Counted from the stretch's first letter, positions 26,596 through 35,859 are shown. The stretch: DNA of 64,000 nt from Flavobacterium orientale (GCF_014638005.1 NZ_BMFG01000001.1:326421-390420), one strand, 5' to 3'. Numbers and translations: made by a program. Notes: generated from the letters alone by a model not told the origin.

Positions 26596-26883
26596 TTATC
26601 TTTTTGAAATCTTGTTGTGTGAGATTTGTTTTTGCAAGGTGCATTTGAATCTATCAATACCATTGACACGCAGTTTTGCATGTTTAGTGGTTCTTCCTTG
26701 AACTCGTTCACGCCACATTTTGAAACTCGAAGGTTTCATCTCGCGACGCATAATTGCTATGGTTTCTTGTTCAGATGTGCCAAACTGGAAGGTTATGGCT
26801 TCAAAAGGGGTTCTGTCTTCCCAAGCCATTTCTATTATTCGATCGATTTCAATTTCGGTAAGCTCTTTTTTAAGTGAAAGCAT
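26596..26883 (-). CDS. TIGR03643 family protein (copy 2)
   Basis: Small basic protein matching the TIGR03643 family: EIEIDRIIEMAWEDRTPFEAI followed by FGTSEQETIAIMRREMKPSSF and KMWRERVQGR. The two short helices resemble a helix-turn-helix of uncharacterised role. It lies immediately downstream of a second, diverged member on the same strand with a terminator between them. The extra N-terminal residue from a TTG one codon upstream is rejected in favour of ATG. 95 aa. Confidence 0.85.
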   Translation of the reverse strand: MLSLKKELTEIEIDRIIEMAWEDRTPFEAITFQFGTSEQETIAIMRREMKPSSFKMWRERVQGRTTKHAKLRVNGIDRFKCTLQKQISHNKISKR

Positions 26884-26923
26884 CAAATTGAATTTTTTTA
26901 CAAAGTAAGGGTTAAAATAAAAA

Positions 26924-26944
26924 AACTCTTGCTGAACAAGAGTT
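26924..26944 (-). terminator. Rho-independent terminator between TIGR03643 copies
   Basis: AACTCTTG-CTGAA-CAAGAGTT is a perfect 8-bp stem followed on the minus strand by a long T-rich tract. It ends the upstream TIGR03643 copy, so the two copies are separate transcription units. Confidence 0.88.
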
Positions 26945-26952
26945 AAAATTAG

Positions 26953-27225
26953 TTAATCAAATTTATTTTTGATGTAATACTTACTGTCTAAATCGTCAAA
27001 ATCATCAATAATGGGTTTGGGTTTTGGTTTACTGGCCGTAACTTTCTTTTTCCAAAGTTCAAAATTGTCCTTTGAAAGTTTTTTTCTCATCAACTCGGTG
27101 ACTTCATTTTCAGAAATACCAAATTCCACTTTAATTACCTCAAAAGGTTTTTTTTCTTCTTGAGCCATGCTGATAACGCGTTCGATTTGTTCGTTATCCA
27201 ATTCCACTCTTTTACTTTTTTTCAT
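26953..27225 (-). CDS. TIGR03643 family protein (copy 1)
   Basis: A 90-aa relative of the adjacent gene: LDNEQIERVISMAQEEKKPFE aligns with the same block of copy 2, as do FGISENEVTELMRKKLSKDNF and LWKKKVTASK. It is more acidic at the C-terminus (IDDFDDLDSKYY), where copy 2 is basic. Tandem position and shared pattern indicate an old duplication. Function unknown. Confidence 0.85.
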   Translation of the reverse strand: MKKSKRVELDNEQIERVISMAQEEKKPFEVIKVEFGISENEVTELMRKKLSKDNFELWKKKVTASKPKPKPIIDDFDDLDSKYYIKNKFD

Positions 27226-27333
27226 TAGTTCAAAAGCACTGATGTTGTTTTTTAATTTTTGTTGGTCAAATTGTAATTCAATATTAGTAAAAAAATAAAT
27301 TACTTTTTCAATACGGTTCTTTTTTTTTGGTTT

Positions 27334-28158
27334 TTAACTTTCAGGGTTTCTGTACTTTTGAAAAGGAATTTTTAAAAGACTTCCCAGTTGGTTGTTTTCT
27401 TGCGGTTTCATGTGTGTATCAACACCATAAACAATTTGTTCTCTTTCTAAATACTTATAGGTCCCAAATAGGCGATCCCAAACAGAAAAAATGTTGCCAT
27501 AATTGCTGTCAGTATAGGGCAGTTTGTAATGGTGATGCACTTTATGCATGTCAGGCGAAATGATAAAATAACTTAAAAATTTATCAAGTTTTTTTGGCAA
27601 AGGAATATTGGCATGATTAAATTGAGAAAAAACTACAGAGAGTGATTGGTATAAAAACACCATCCACATAGGGCTCCCAACAATGAGCACCCCTAAAACC
27701 GTAAAAGCAAACCGAATCACACTTTCTCCGGGATGATGGCGGTTTGCTGAAGTGGTGTCAATCCAAGTATCCGTGTGGTGTATCAGATGAAATCGCCATA
27801 AAAATTTTACTTTGTGTTCCACCAAATGTACAAGATAGGCTCCAATTAAATCTAAGAGTAATAAACCAAGAAGGGTATATATCCAGATATTCATCGTTGG
27901 TAACCATTGTAGAATTCCGATATTTTGTTGAATGGCAAAATCTGCAGCCAACAACAAAATAAAAGCCATAACAAAGTTGACAATAATAGTGGTTATCGTA
28001 AAAAAAATATTAATCCCGGCATGTTCAATTTTATTGTATTGCATTTTAAAAAGCGGAAAAGCATTTTCAATAAGCCAAAAAATGGCAATGCCACCCACCA
28101 AAATCAAACCTCTGTGAAAAGAAGAAATCGTTTCAAAATAATCAATTATAGCATTCAT
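27334..28158 (-). CDS. Sterol desaturase / fatty acid hydroxylase family protein
   Basis: Integral membrane di-iron enzyme of the fatty acid hydroxylase superfamily. Four or more hydrophobic helices surround histidine clusters HLVEH (about 110), HLIHHTD (about 124), NRHHPGE and DMHKVHHHY (about 210). These supply the eight-His di-iron ligands of the family. The physiological substrate (membrane lipid or carotenoid) is not predictable. 274 aa is a common length in Bacteroidetes. Confidence 0.88.
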   Translation of the reverse strand: MNAIIDYFETISSFHRGLILVGGIAIFWLIENAFPLFKMQYNKIEHAGINIFFTITTIIVNFVMAFILLLAADFAIQQNIGILQWLPTMNIWIYTLLGLLLLDLIGAYLVHLVEHKVKFLWRFHLIHHTDTWIDTTSANRHHPGESVIRFAFTVLGVLIVGSPMWMVFLYQSLSVVFSQFNHANIPLPKKLDKFLSYFIISPDMHKVHHHYKLPYTDSNYGNIFSVWDRLFGTYKYLEREQIVYGVDTHMKPQENNQLGSLLKIPFQKYRNPES

Positions 28159-28232
28159 TGTGGAGTAATTATCAAACTAAAGTACTAAAATTTAGATTAG
28201 AAAAGTTTATTTAACGCAACTTTTAAAGTTGT

Positions 28233-28835
28233 TTATTTTATAATTCTGAACGTTAAATTGATGCGTTCTCCAATCGGTTTTGCGGTTTTCGGAATTTGAT
28301 GTTTCCAAAAATGTTGCGTTGTTCCTTTCATCAAAAGCAAACTTCCATGTTCTAAAACTATTTTTTGTTTGGCTTCTTTGATGGAATTGTGTTGCAAGTG
28401 AAAACTTCTTTCGGCTCCAAAACTCACAGAAGCAATAACCGGATTTTTGCCCAATTCTTTTTCGTTATCAGCATGCCAGCCGTTACTGTCTTTTCCGTTT
28501 CTGTAGCGATTGAGTAAAACGGTGGTGAAATTTTCATCACAAATTGCTTCCATTTCATTCTTTATAAACAAAAGTAATGCATTCCATTTGTGAGGATGCA
28601 TGATGATGTTGGAGTACGAATACATTTTTCCATCATTCCCGAATAATGCAGTAAGTCTTGGTTGTAAATGAGTTTTTCCAAAAACAGTGATATGATCTTG
28701 TTGCCAGGGAATCTCGGTTTTTAATTTTTCAAATAGCAAATTTGCTTTTTCAACATTGAAAAATTCGGGATAATACTCGATTTCGGCATCAGGTAAATCA
28801 AAAGCAATTTTTTCTTTCGGAAACAACGATTTCAT
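28233..28835 (-). CDS. alkB: Alpha-ketoglutarate-dependent dioxygenase AlkB family
   Basis: Fe(II)/2-oxoglutarate dioxygenase that directly reverses alkyl damage such as 1-methyladenine in DNA or RNA. The iron ligands are in NGWHADNEKEL (H-x-D) and the late His in QHFWKHQIPK. The 2-oxoglutarate arginines lie in GERINLTFRII, and RYRNGKDSNGWHAD matches the ALKBH2/3-like group. A longer reading frame would begin inside the terminator of the aquaporin gene, so the ATG giving MKSLFPKEKI (200 aa) is chosen. Confidence 0.9.
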   Translation of the reverse strand: MKSLFPKEKIAFDLPDAEIEYYPEFFNVEKANLLFEKLKTEIPWQQDHITVFGKTHLQPRLTALFGNDGKMYSYSNIIMHPHKWNALLLFIKNEMEAICDENFTTVLLNRYRNGKDSNGWHADNEKELGKNPVIASVSFGAERSFHLQHNSIKEAKQKIVLEHGSLLLMKGTTQHFWKHQIPKTAKPIGERINLTFRIIK

Positions 28836-28851
28836 GATGTAAAAATAAAAA

Positions 28852-28878
28852 AAAGCGACAGATTTATCCTGTCGCTTT
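28852..28878 (-). terminator. Rho-independent terminator of aquaporin gene
   Basis: A perfect 10-bp stem AAAGCGACAG/CTGTCGCTTT with a 7-base loop is followed by a T-run on the minus strand. It lies between the aquaporin stop and the alkB start. Confidence 0.92.
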
Positions 28879-28901
28879 AACATATTTTAAAGTCAAACTA
28901 A

Positions 28902-29609
28902 CTAGTCTTCGTTTTTTTGTAAAACATTTTTATAGATTATACCTGCTACAATTGCACCTAAAATCGGAGCCAACCAAAATAACCAAACTTGTGATAAAGG
29001 TTCACCACCCGCAAAAATTGCTTGCGAAGTAGAACGAGCCGGATTCACGGAAGTGTTGGTTATTGGAATACTGATTAAATGAATTAGAGTTAAAGCCAAA
29101 CCAATAGCAATTCCTGCAAATTTTCCGTTAGCAAATTTATCCGTTGCACCAAGAATTATAAGCAAGAAAAATAACGTTAGTACAAATTCAGTAACAAATG
29201 CAGCCATCATAGAATATCCGGTTGGTGAAAAAGCCCCATAACCGTTTGAGGCAAACGCACCTGCCTTGGTGTTGTCGATTCCTAAAAAGCCATCTTGACC
29301 GTTTAAAATCAAATAAAGTGTTGCAGCGGCAGCCAAAGCACCAAAACATTGCGAAACAATGTAAGGAACCAATTCTTTAGCTTCAAAACGCCCGCCCGCC
29401 CAAAGACCAAAGGATACAGCCGGATTAAAATGACCACCTGAAATATGACCAACCGCATAGGCCATAGTTAAAACCGTTAAACCGAATGCTAAAGAAACAC
29501 CGGCAAAACCTATTCCTAATTCCGGAACTCCGGCGGCAAAAAGGGCACTACCACAACCGCCAAAAACCAACCAATAGGTTCCAAAAAATTCTGCAAATAG
29601 TTTTTTCAT
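28902..29609 (-). CDS. Aquaporin (MIP family channel)
   Basis: Membrane water channel with six hydrophobic helices and two NPA half-helices: [11 protein letters not shown] (about residue 60) and [12 protein letters not shown] (about 188). The residue after the second NPA is Arg, as in all MIP channels, and the filter residues around it resemble water-selective AqpZ rather than glycerol facilitators. 235 aa. It begins 15 bp after a DoxX-like gene on the same strand and likely shares its transcript. Confidence 0.94.
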   Translation of the reverse strand: MKKLFAEFFGTYWLVFGGCGSALFAAGVPELGIGFAGVSLAFGLTVLTMAYAVGHISGGHFNPAVSFGLWAGGRFEAKELVPYIVSQCFGALAAAATLYLILNGQDGFLGIDNTKAGAFASNGYGAFSPTGYSMMAAFVTEFVLTLFFLLIILGATDKFANGKFAGIAIGLALTLIHLISIPITNTSVNPARSTSQAIFAGGEPLSQVWLFWLAPILGAIVAGIIYKNVLQKNED

Positions 29610-29624
29610 AAAATTAGAGTTTAG

Positions 29625-29984
29625 TTAATAATTAGTGTATTGATATGCCCAAAAGATCAGCCCCAGTTGCAAGGGTAATCGGAGTAAGCGAACCCATTTT
29701 GGCAACCCTAATGCGGCTTTGTCATTTTGATACATATATAAGTTTGCTGGAAAAACAGCTACTAAGAGTGCTATAATTCCCCATGCTGCGATTGAAGTAA
29801 ATAATGGAATACATAGAAAAATCCCCAGTATTATTTCTGCAAATCCGGAGAGTTTATTTAATAACTCAGGATTTTTAAAATAGGGGGGTATGATTTTTAA
29901 ATAAAGTCTGGGATTTCGAAAATGATTTAAGCCGGCTATTACATAAATAGCAGCCATAACATACAAATGCCAAGGTAGATTCAT
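29625..29984 (-). CDS. DoxX-like membrane protein
   Basis: A 119-aa inner-membrane protein with four hydrophobic helices. The block LNHFRNPRLYLKIIPPYF (about 19-36) and GFAEIILGIFLCIP match the DoxX/MauE-like group. Members are linked to quinone or redox chemistry in some species, but function here is unknown. Co-transcribed with the aquaporin gene just downstream. Confidence 0.82.
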   Translation of the reverse strand: MNLPWHLYVMAAIYVIAGLNHFRNPRLYLKIIPPYFKNPELLNKLSGFAEIILGIFLCIPLFTSIAAWGIIALLVAVFPANLYMYQNDKAALGLPKWVRLLRLPLQLGLIFWAYQYTNY

Positions 29985-30061
29985 TGATGAATGGTTAGTT
30001 TCAAAAACGAATTTATAAAAAAAATGTTAAAAAAATACGATTGTAGAACTATTTCGACACT

Positions 30062-30964
30062 CTAAGTGTTAATTTTTTTGTTGAAACCCAAATTCATTAT
30101 GACAATAGCAATAAGAATTAATAAAATCCCAACCCATTGAGCGAGGTTAACAGTTTCATTTAGAAGAAAATAAGCCATCAAAACGGAAACAGGTAGTTCT
30201 AAGGATGCTACAATGCTTCCTAATCCAATTCCGGTATGCGGGAAACCTGCATTTAAAAGCATTGGAGGTATTATTGTGCCAAAAAGAGCTAAAATAATTC
30301 CCCATTTCAGAAAAATTTCAAAATTGAAAGGTGTTGTTTGAGTGATTATTGCAAAAATCAAAACAATTACAGCTCCACCCAAAAGCATGTACAAGCTTCG
30401 TTGAGCAGATGAAATTCCGAGTGAAATACGATTGGCGGTAAACATGGTTGTTGTAAACGAAGCAGCGGCTAAAATTCCCCAAAACAAACCTCTCCAATCC
30501 AATTCGATTTCATTTTTTAATAGGTTGGTGGCTAAAACAGTTCCAATCAAAACAATGATTACAGCAACTACTTTTTGAATGGATGGTAGTTTTTTATCCA
30601 AAATCATTTCCAACAAAACACCCATCCAAACAGTTTGCATCAGTAAAACGATAGCAATGGAAACGTCGATATAGCGAACACATAAATAGTAAAACACACT
30701 AGTCATTCCTAAAGAAGTACCGGCAAGCATCAATTGAAAAATATTCTTTTTGGTTGCTTTTACTGCTGTATTGTTGTTTTTTATCCGCTGAAAAGAATTG
30801 ATGATTAAAACACCTATAATCCCAAGCACAAATTGTGCAATAGTTACTTCGGCAGTAGTGAAATTATCTTGGTAGGCTAATTTTACAAAAGTGGCCAACA
30901 TGCCATAGCTTGTAGCTCCAAGACCAACCAAAAAAACTCCTTTTAATATCCTATTTCCAAACAT
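30062..30964 (-). CDS. EamA family (DMT superfamily) transporter
   Basis: Ten hydrophobic helices in two EamA repeats (about 5-145 and 150-290) indicate a drug/metabolite-transporter-type exporter. Repeat 1 contains TAEVTIAQFVLGIIGVLII and repeat 2 ASLELPVSVLMAYFLLNE, where the conserved E-P-V-x-A-like signature appears as LELPVSVL. Substrate unknown. 300 aa is standard. ATG start, isolated gene. Confidence 0.9.
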   Translation of the reverse strand: MFGNRILKGVFLVGLGATSYGMLATFVKLAYQDNFTTAEVTIAQFVLGIIGVLIINSFQRIKNNNTAVKATKKNIFQLMLAGTSLGMTSVFYYLCVRYIDVSIAIVLLMQTVWMGVLLEMILDKKLPSIQKVVAVIIVLIGTVLATNLLKNEIELDWRGLFWGILAAASFTTTMFTANRISLGISSAQRSLYMLLGGAVIVLIFAIITQTTPFNFEIFLKWGIILALFGTIIPPMLLNAGFPHTGIGLGSIVASLELPVSVLMAYFLLNETVNLAQWVGILLILIAIVIMNLGFNKKINT

Positions 30965-31009
30965 GTTTTATAATTTAAAAAGCCGGCAAAGATAGGGAAA
31001 AAGTTGCGA

Positions 31010-31052
31010 GTTGAGGGTTAATAGTTTCAAGTTTCAGGTTTCAAGTTTTTAA
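31010..31052. repeat. Degenerate microrepeat (gtttcaagtttcaggtttcaa)
   Basis: The spacer between the divergent EamA and L,D-transpeptidase genes contains a short imperfect tandem of gtttcaa/gtttcag. A related word (aggtttcaggtttcgggtt) recurs about 1.5 kb downstream at 32577-32596. No function is evident. Confidence 0.6.
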
Positions 31053-31103
31053 AAAGAGATTATACTATTTTGGTGCTTTTTTAGTTTCAAAAATAAAAAG
31101 CCT

Positions 31104-31694
31104 ATGCAAAAATTCTTTCTACTGCTAGTTTTGTGTTTTGTTTGTTGTAATTCAACGGCACCTGATGTGTCCAAAGATTATAGTTCTTTTCATCAAGAAG
31201 CTTTGACTTATTGTAAAAACAACCAATTCAATCAAGATTTTTATATTTTGATTGATATGACAATTCATTCCGGAAAAAATCGCTTTTTTGTTTATGATTT
31301 TAAAACTAATAAAATTAGTGATCAAAATTTAGTCACTCACGGTACTTGTGATGTTTTTGAAGACAATCCTGAAAAATATAAGAAAGCCAAATTCAGTAAT
31401 ACAATCAATAGTCATTGTTCAATGAAAGGCAAATTTAAAATTGGTAAACGCGATTACAGTTCGTGGGGAATCAATATAAAATACTGGCTTCATGGATTGG
31501 AAACTACCAATACTAATGCCGTGAAACGAGTGGTGGTTTTACATTCTTGGCCTGCCGTTTCCAACGAAGAAATTTATCCCAGCTATTCTCCATTAAGCTG
31601 GGGTTGTCCCGCTGTTTCAGATGCATTCATGCAGGTTTTGGATGAGAAATTGAAAGAAGTTAATAAGCCGGTTTTGATGTGGATAGTGGATTAA
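31104..31694 (+). CDS. Murein L,D-transpeptidase catalytic domain lipoprotein
   Basis: A predicted lipoprotein (lipobox VLCFVCC) carrying the L,D-transpeptidase-like fold that crosslinks or trims peptidoglycan stem peptides. Conserved blocks are FFVYDFKTNKI, LVTHGTCD, the histidine in VVVLHSW, and the catalytic cysteine in SWGCPAVS (about residue 166). The 196-aa length, with the whole domain and no extra peptidoglycan-binding module, fits the family. Its stop lies 4 bp from the convergent membrane protein gene. Confidence 0.88.
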   Translation: MQKFFLLLVLCFVCCNSTAPDVSKDYSSFHQEALTYCKNNQFNQDFYILIDMTIHSGKNRFFVYDFKTNKISDQNLVTHGTCDVFEDNPEKYKKAKFSNTINSHCSMKGKFKIGKRDYSSWGINIKYWLHGLETTNTNAVKRVVVLHSWPAVSNEEIYPSYSPLSWGCPAVSDAFMQVLDEKLKEVNKPVLMWIVD

Positions 31695-31698
31695 TTTT

Positions 31699-32181
31699 TT
31701 ATGTTTTTTTAATCCAATCAATATCTAAAACATCTTTAAGTCTATTTAGACTATTATTAGATAAAAATTTAAATGCCAATTCGATAAAAACAAATCGAAT
31801 TAACAGTACTTGAAGAATTGCAATCAATAGTAAAATAAATGTATTTTCAATGTTTTCTGAGATTACAGAAAGTCCAACGGCTACAATTGGGAAAAATATA
31901 ATAATGCCCAATAAAATTTGAAAAGGTTTATTAATTTGAATTTCTACAAAACCTTCTTTTGCTTCAACTTTACCGCTCATTACACAAAAAGCACCTCTAC
32001 CAATTTCAGATGAAATTACTTTGAATGTACTTCCATCAATCTTTCCTAAAAATGATTTGTCAGTTCTTTTTGAAGCAAAACTTTCAGAGGGTTCTGTTCT
32101 TCTGTTTAGTCTTTCTATTGCTTCATTTTCATTGCCATATAATCTGAAAGTATAATGACTGGAAGGGAATAGCTTCATCAT
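31699..32181 (-). CDS. Unrecognised membrane protein
   Basis: A soluble N-terminal half of mixed strands (MMKLFPSSHYTFRLYGNENE...) is followed by two hydrophobic helices (about 88-107 and 112-130) and a short charged tail. No family recognised. A TTG further upstream overlaps the preceding gene's stop; the ATG is preferred, leaving 1 bp to the DUF2721 stop, so the two genes form an operon. Confidence 0.7.
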   Translation of the reverse strand: MMKLFPSSHYTFRLYGNENEAIERLNRRTEPSESFASKRTDKSFLGKIDGSTFKVISSEIGRGAFCVMSGKVEAKEGFVEIQINKPFQILLGIIIFFPIVAVGLSVISENIENTFILLLIAILQVLLIRFVFIELAFKFLSNNSLNRLKDVLDIDWIKKT

Positions 32182-32182
32182 A

Positions 32183-32572
32183 TTATTCAACCAAATCCTT
32201 TAAATGCACTCGCAACGCCTTTACCGAAATGCTAATTTCCCAAAAAGAAATTCCTAGTGAAATCAACAAGCACAACAAACTCAACCCAAAAATATAGATG
32301 CCGGTTAATTGCTGTTCGAAAAACAAAACCAACATAGCAAAAACCGACAAAAATAAACTCAAAACACCCGCCAATTGCATATAACGAATTAGCGTTAATC
32401 GCAAATTAAGGTTTTTAATTTCTATCAAAATGCTTTTGTTTTCTTTTTCGTCATAGGTTTTTTTCAACCCTCGAACAATTTGAGCAATAGTCAAAAATCG
32501 ATTGGTATAGGCCAATAAGATCAAAGATGTTGCAGAGAAAAGTAGGGCAGGGGTTTCTATGGATAAAGTCAT
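32183..32572 (-). CDS. DUF2721 family membrane protein
   Basis: A 129-aa protein with three hydrophobic helices (about 7-25, 62-82, 92-112). The segments ETPALLFSATSLILLAYTNR, LTLIRYMQLAGVLSLFLSVF and SFWEISISVKALRVHL follow DUF2721, whose role is unknown. First gene of a two-gene operon. Confidence 0.85.
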   Translation of the reverse strand: MTLSIETPALLFSATSLILLAYTNRFLTIAQIVRGLKKTYDEKENKSILIEIKNLNLRLTLIRYMQLAGVLSLFLSVFAMLVLFFEQQLTGIYIFGLSLLCLLISLGISFWEISISVKALRVHLKDLVE

Positions 32573-32668
32573 GATGAGGTTTCAGGTTTCGGGTTGAGAG
32601 TTCAAAGTTCGTTATTTTTTGATTACTTTGAATAAAAGATTTGAAATTTGAAAGTTATGTGCAAAACT

Positions 32669-33229
32669 TCACTTCGTCCATTTCACCTCATACCCTTTAA
32701 ACGCATTTAAAGTAGGAATCGTAATCACAGTAAAAGGAAGTGAAACGGTTTCCCATTCAGTGGCATCTTTTTTCAATTGACTTACAGCTAATTTGCTGGC
32801 TTTTAAATTCAAATACCTGAATTTCTGAAAGTCATCTGTTCGCTCTGATTCACCGTAATATAAAAGTTCAAAATCATTATCGTTGTATTCAAAAAACCAA
32901 TAGTAATTGATTTTGTTTTTGGTAAAAATCAAATTGAGTGTGTTCTCACTAAATGTAAAAGAATAACAAAGCAAGTGATCCTCAGATTCCGATTTATTGA
33001 AAATTATTTTTTCACTCTTTACTTCATGAGTAATTCCTTCGATTCCATAAAAATAAACTTCAATCTGAACGGTATCAAATTCCTCTGATTTTTCTTGTGT
33101 GTAATAGGCAACGTCTTCAAAACCATTCCCATCAAAATCCGCTTTTACTACTTTTTCTAATGATATGCCATCTTGAGCACAACAAATGCCAAACCAAAAT
33201 AAACTTAAGAATGTAAAAATAAATCGCAT
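32669..33229 (-). CDS. Unrecognised secreted protein with VCBS/FG-GAP-like start
   Basis: Signal peptide (ends near GICCAQ), then ADFDGNGFEDVAYYTQEK, which resembles the calcium-binding D-x-D-x-N-G-x-x-D loop of FG-GAP/VCBS repeats. The remainder is beta-strand rich with no recognised domain. Likely periplasmic. It has a related spirit to small repository-type secreted genes at 42-49 kb but no sequence similarity was noticed. Confidence 0.7.
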   Translation of the reverse strand: MRFIFTFLSLFWFGICCAQDGISLEKVVKADFDGNGFEDVAYYTQEKSEEFDTVQIEVYFYGIEGITHEVKSEKIIFNKSESEDHLLCYSFTFSENTLNLIFTKNKINYYWFFEYNDNDFELLYYGESERTDDFQKFRYLNLKASKLAVSQLKKDATEWETVSLPFTVITIPTLNAFKGYEVKWTK

Positions 33230-33285
33230 GCTACATTTAATTACAGTCTAATTACGTAAAATCTTATAATTTATTGCACAAAAAA

Positions 33286-33309
33286 ACCTGCAAGCTTTCA
33301 CTCACAGGT
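33286..33309 (-). terminator. Rho-independent terminator of htpG
   Basis: On the minus strand, an 8-bp stem with two G-T pairs (CCTGTGAG/CTTGCAGG) and a 6-base loop runs into TTTTTTT. It lies about 30 bp past the htpG stop. Confidence 0.8.
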
Positions 33310-33338
33310 CTTTTCTCTTTCTTCTATTTTCTTTCTTC

Positions 33339-35225
33339 TTATTTTATCATCTCAAAACTCCTCTTCACAAAAGCCGTCAACTCTTCACCTTTCAATAATC
33401 CTTGCGATATTTTGGCTAAGTCCATCGCTTGTTTTACCAAATGTTCTTGAGCCGATTTGTCTTCTGTGGAAAGAATGGTTGTCGCTAAATTAGAATTCGT
33501 ATTCACCACCAAATTATACATCTCCGGGAAGTTACCCATACCGAACATGCCACCACCGCCGGACTGACTCATTTCTTTCATGCGTCGCATAAATTCCGGT
33601 TGCGTAATCATAAACGGAGCAGCATTGCTATCCATCGCTTCCAACTGAACAGTGTACGTTGCTTTTGGAACCAATTCTTCTAAAACGGTTTTCAATTTGG
33701 TAGATTCTTCTTCCGATAATTTTGAAATCTGCGTATCTTCTTTTTGAATCAATTTGTCAATATGATCCGAATCAACACGAACAAACGTCAGGTTTTCATT
33801 ATCCGATTCTAATTTTTGAATTAAATGCGATACAATCGGACTGTCTAACAACATGACTTCATAACCTTTTTCTTTGGCAATGTCGATATAACCGTGTTGT
33901 GCTTCTTTGTTGGAAGCATATAAAACCACCAATTTTCCGTTTTTGTCCGTTTGATTGGCGGCAATTTTTTCTTTTAATTCGGTTAATGTAAAATACTTTT
34001 CATCAACCGTTGGATATAAAACAAAATCCCCTGCTTTTTCATAGAATTTGTCTTCCGAAAGCATTCCGTATTCCAAAACGATTTTGATGTCATTCCATTT
34101 TTGTTCAAAATCTTCACGGTTTTCGTTGAATAACGATTTCAATTTATCCGCTACTTTTCTGGTAATGTAATTCGAAATCTTTTTCACATTGCCATCCGAT
34201 TGCAAATACGAACGCGAAACATTCAACGGAATATCCGGCGAATCAATCACCCCGCGAAGCATCACTAAAAATTCAGGAACAATTCCTTCTACATTATCGG
34301 TTACGTATACCTGGTTTTGGTACAATTGAATTTTATCTTTTTGAAGTTGTAAATCCGCCGACATTTTTGGGAAGTATAAAATTCCGGTCAAATTAAACGG
34401 ATAATCCACGTTCAAATGAATGCTGAACAAAGGATCTTCAAATTGCATCGGATACAATTCGCGATAGAAATTCTTATAATCTTCATCTTTCAATTCCGTT
34501 GGAGCTTTTGTCCAAGCCGGAGTTGGGTTGTTGATGATGTTATCTACTTCAATTTCTTCTGCTTTAAAATCTTCAGGAGCATCTTCCGGTTTAGGAAGTG
34601 TTTCTTTTTTAGTTCCGAATTTAATTGGCACCGGCATGAATTTGTTGTATTTTTTCAACAATTCACGTATTTTAAAATCCTCTAAAAATTCTAAAGAATC
34701 TTCAGCAATATGCAGTATGATTTCTGTTCCACGGTCGGTTTTATCACTTGGAACTAAAGTAAATTCCGGGCTGCCGTCACAGGTCCAATGAGCTGCCGGT
34801 TCGTCTTTAAATGATTTGGTGATGATTTCTACTTTGGAAGCTACCATAAAAGCAGAGTAGAAACCTAAACCAAAATGGCCGATGATTCCTGAATCTTTCG
34901 CTGAATCTTTATATTTTTCTAAAAATTCTTCTGCACCCGAAAAAGCCACTTGGTTGATGTATTTTTCCACTTCTTCGGCGGTCATACCCAAACCTTGATC
35001 GATAATATGCAGTTTCTTATTTTCCTTATCGATTTTTACTTCAATAATTGGGTTTCCATATTCCACTTTGGCTTCGCCAATGCTGGCTAAGTGTTTTAAT
35101 TTTAAAGTAGCATCCGTGGCATTGGATACCAATTCACGAAGAAAAATTTCGTGATCGCTGTATAAAAACTTTTTAATTAAAGGAAAGATGTTTTCTACAG
35201 AAACATTAATTTTTCCGGTTGTCAT
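33339..35225 (-). CDS. htpG: Molecular chaperone HtpG (Hsp90)
   Basis: Bacterial Hsp90, an ATP-driven dimeric chaperone in the cytoplasm. The GHKL ATP-binding domain is intact: ELVSNATDATLKLKHL, DQGLGMTAEEV and IGHFGLGFYSAFMV (about 30-130). The middle domain catalytic loop NVSRSYLQSD (about 330) and the C-terminal dimerisation region ending FVKRSFEMIK follow. A glycine/methionine-rich segment SGGGGMFGMGNFPEM (about 555-570) occurs in the C-terminal domain. 628 aa is normal for Bacteroidetes. Isolated gene with its own terminator. Confidence 0.97.
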   Translation of the reverse strand: MTTGKINVSVENIFPLIKKFLYSDHEIFLRELVSNATDATLKLKHLASIGEAKVEYGNPIIEVKIDKENKKLHIIDQGLGMTAEEVEKYINQVAFSGAEEFLEKYKDSAKDSGIIGHFGLGFYSAFMVASKVEIITKSFKDEPAAHWTCDGSPEFTLVPSDKTDRGTEIILHIAEDSLEFLEDFKIRELLKKYNKFMPVPIKFGTKKETLPKPEDAPEDFKAEEIEVDNIINNPTPAWTKAPTELKDEDYKNFYRELYPMQFEDPLFSIHLNVDYPFNLTGILYFPKMSADLQLQKDKIQLYQNQVYVTDNVEGIVPEFLVMLRGVIDSPDIPLNVSRSYLQSDGNVKKISNYITRKVADKLKSLFNENREDFEQKWNDIKIVLEYGMLSEDKFYEKAGDFVLYPTVDEKYFTLTELKEKIAANQTDKNGKLVVLYASNKEAQHGYIDIAKEKGYEVMLLDSPIVSHLIQKLESDNENLTFVRVDSDHIDKLIQKEDTQISKLSEEESTKLKTVLEELVPKATYTVQLEAMDSNAAPFMITQPEFMRRMKEMSQSGGGGMFGMGNFPEMYNLVVNTNSNLATTILSTEDKSAQEHLVKQAMDLAKISQGLLKGEELTAFVKRSFEMIK

Positions 35226-35351
35226 AGGTGTTTTATTTTAGTTAAACGTTTGTTGTTTTCTTCTGTGCAAAAGCGATACCAAAAAAAAATTATGACAAAA
35301 TGTCGTAAAATTATTCTACAATTATGTAACTTTATAATTCCATTATGGTAC

Positions 35352-35359
35352 TATCTTTG
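35352..35359 (+). promoter_or_regulatory. Bacteroidetes -7 box (TATCTTTG)
   Basis: Exact TAnnTTTG match 29 bp before the lipoprotein ATG. It probably drives the lipoprotein-OmpA gene pair. No TTG at the expected -33 distance. Confidence 0.6.
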
Positions 35360-35388
35360 TAAGTCAAAATTTAATAAAATTTTAAAAC

Positions 35389-35859
35389 ATGAAAAAAGTA
35401 ATTATTTTAAGTATTTTATCCATAGCTGTTTTTGCTTGTAAAACAAATACAGCTACAAAATTGGACAATAAGACAGAAGTGGCTATGAAAGGAAATTGGG
35501 TAGTTGCATCCGTTTACTATCCCGGTTCAGAAGTTATCAAAGTTAATTCATTTGGTCTTGCTGATTCACAGTGTTTCGTAGGGAGTACTTGGAAATTTGT
35601 TTCCAATAATAACAAAGGCGATATGGCTTTGACTAAAATGGGCTGTCCTGCTTTTAGTTCGCCAATTACATGGTTTGTTAACAAAGACGGAAACTTTGTT
35701 ATGAAAGTTTTAAATGCGGATGAAAAAGCAAAAAGAGTGCGTGAAGGTTACGTGCTAAGAGTTGCTAACGTAGCTGAAAATTCATTCCAACTAGTAGACA
35801 AAATCGATGTTGGAGGAACCATGACAGATGTAGTTTATCAATTTCAAAGAGCTAATTAA
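35389..35859 (+). CDS. Lipocalin-like lipoprotein
   Basis: Lipobox SIAVFAC puts the mature Cys at about residue 17. The mature protein is a small beta-barrel-like sequence with MKGNWVVASVYYPG (typical lipocalin-like first strand) and alternating strands to the end (TMTDVVYQFQR). It is followed 25 bp later by an OmpA-family lipoprotein, with which it likely forms an operon in the outer membrane or periplasm. Function unknown. Confidence 0.82.
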   Translation: MKKVIILSILSIAVFACKTNTATKLDNKTEVAMKGNWVVASVYYPGSEVIKVNSFGLADSQCFVGSTWKFVSNNNKGDMALTKMGCPAFSSPITWFVNKDGNFVMKVLNADEKAKRVREGYVLRVANVAENSFQLVDKIDVGGTMTDVVYQFQRAN

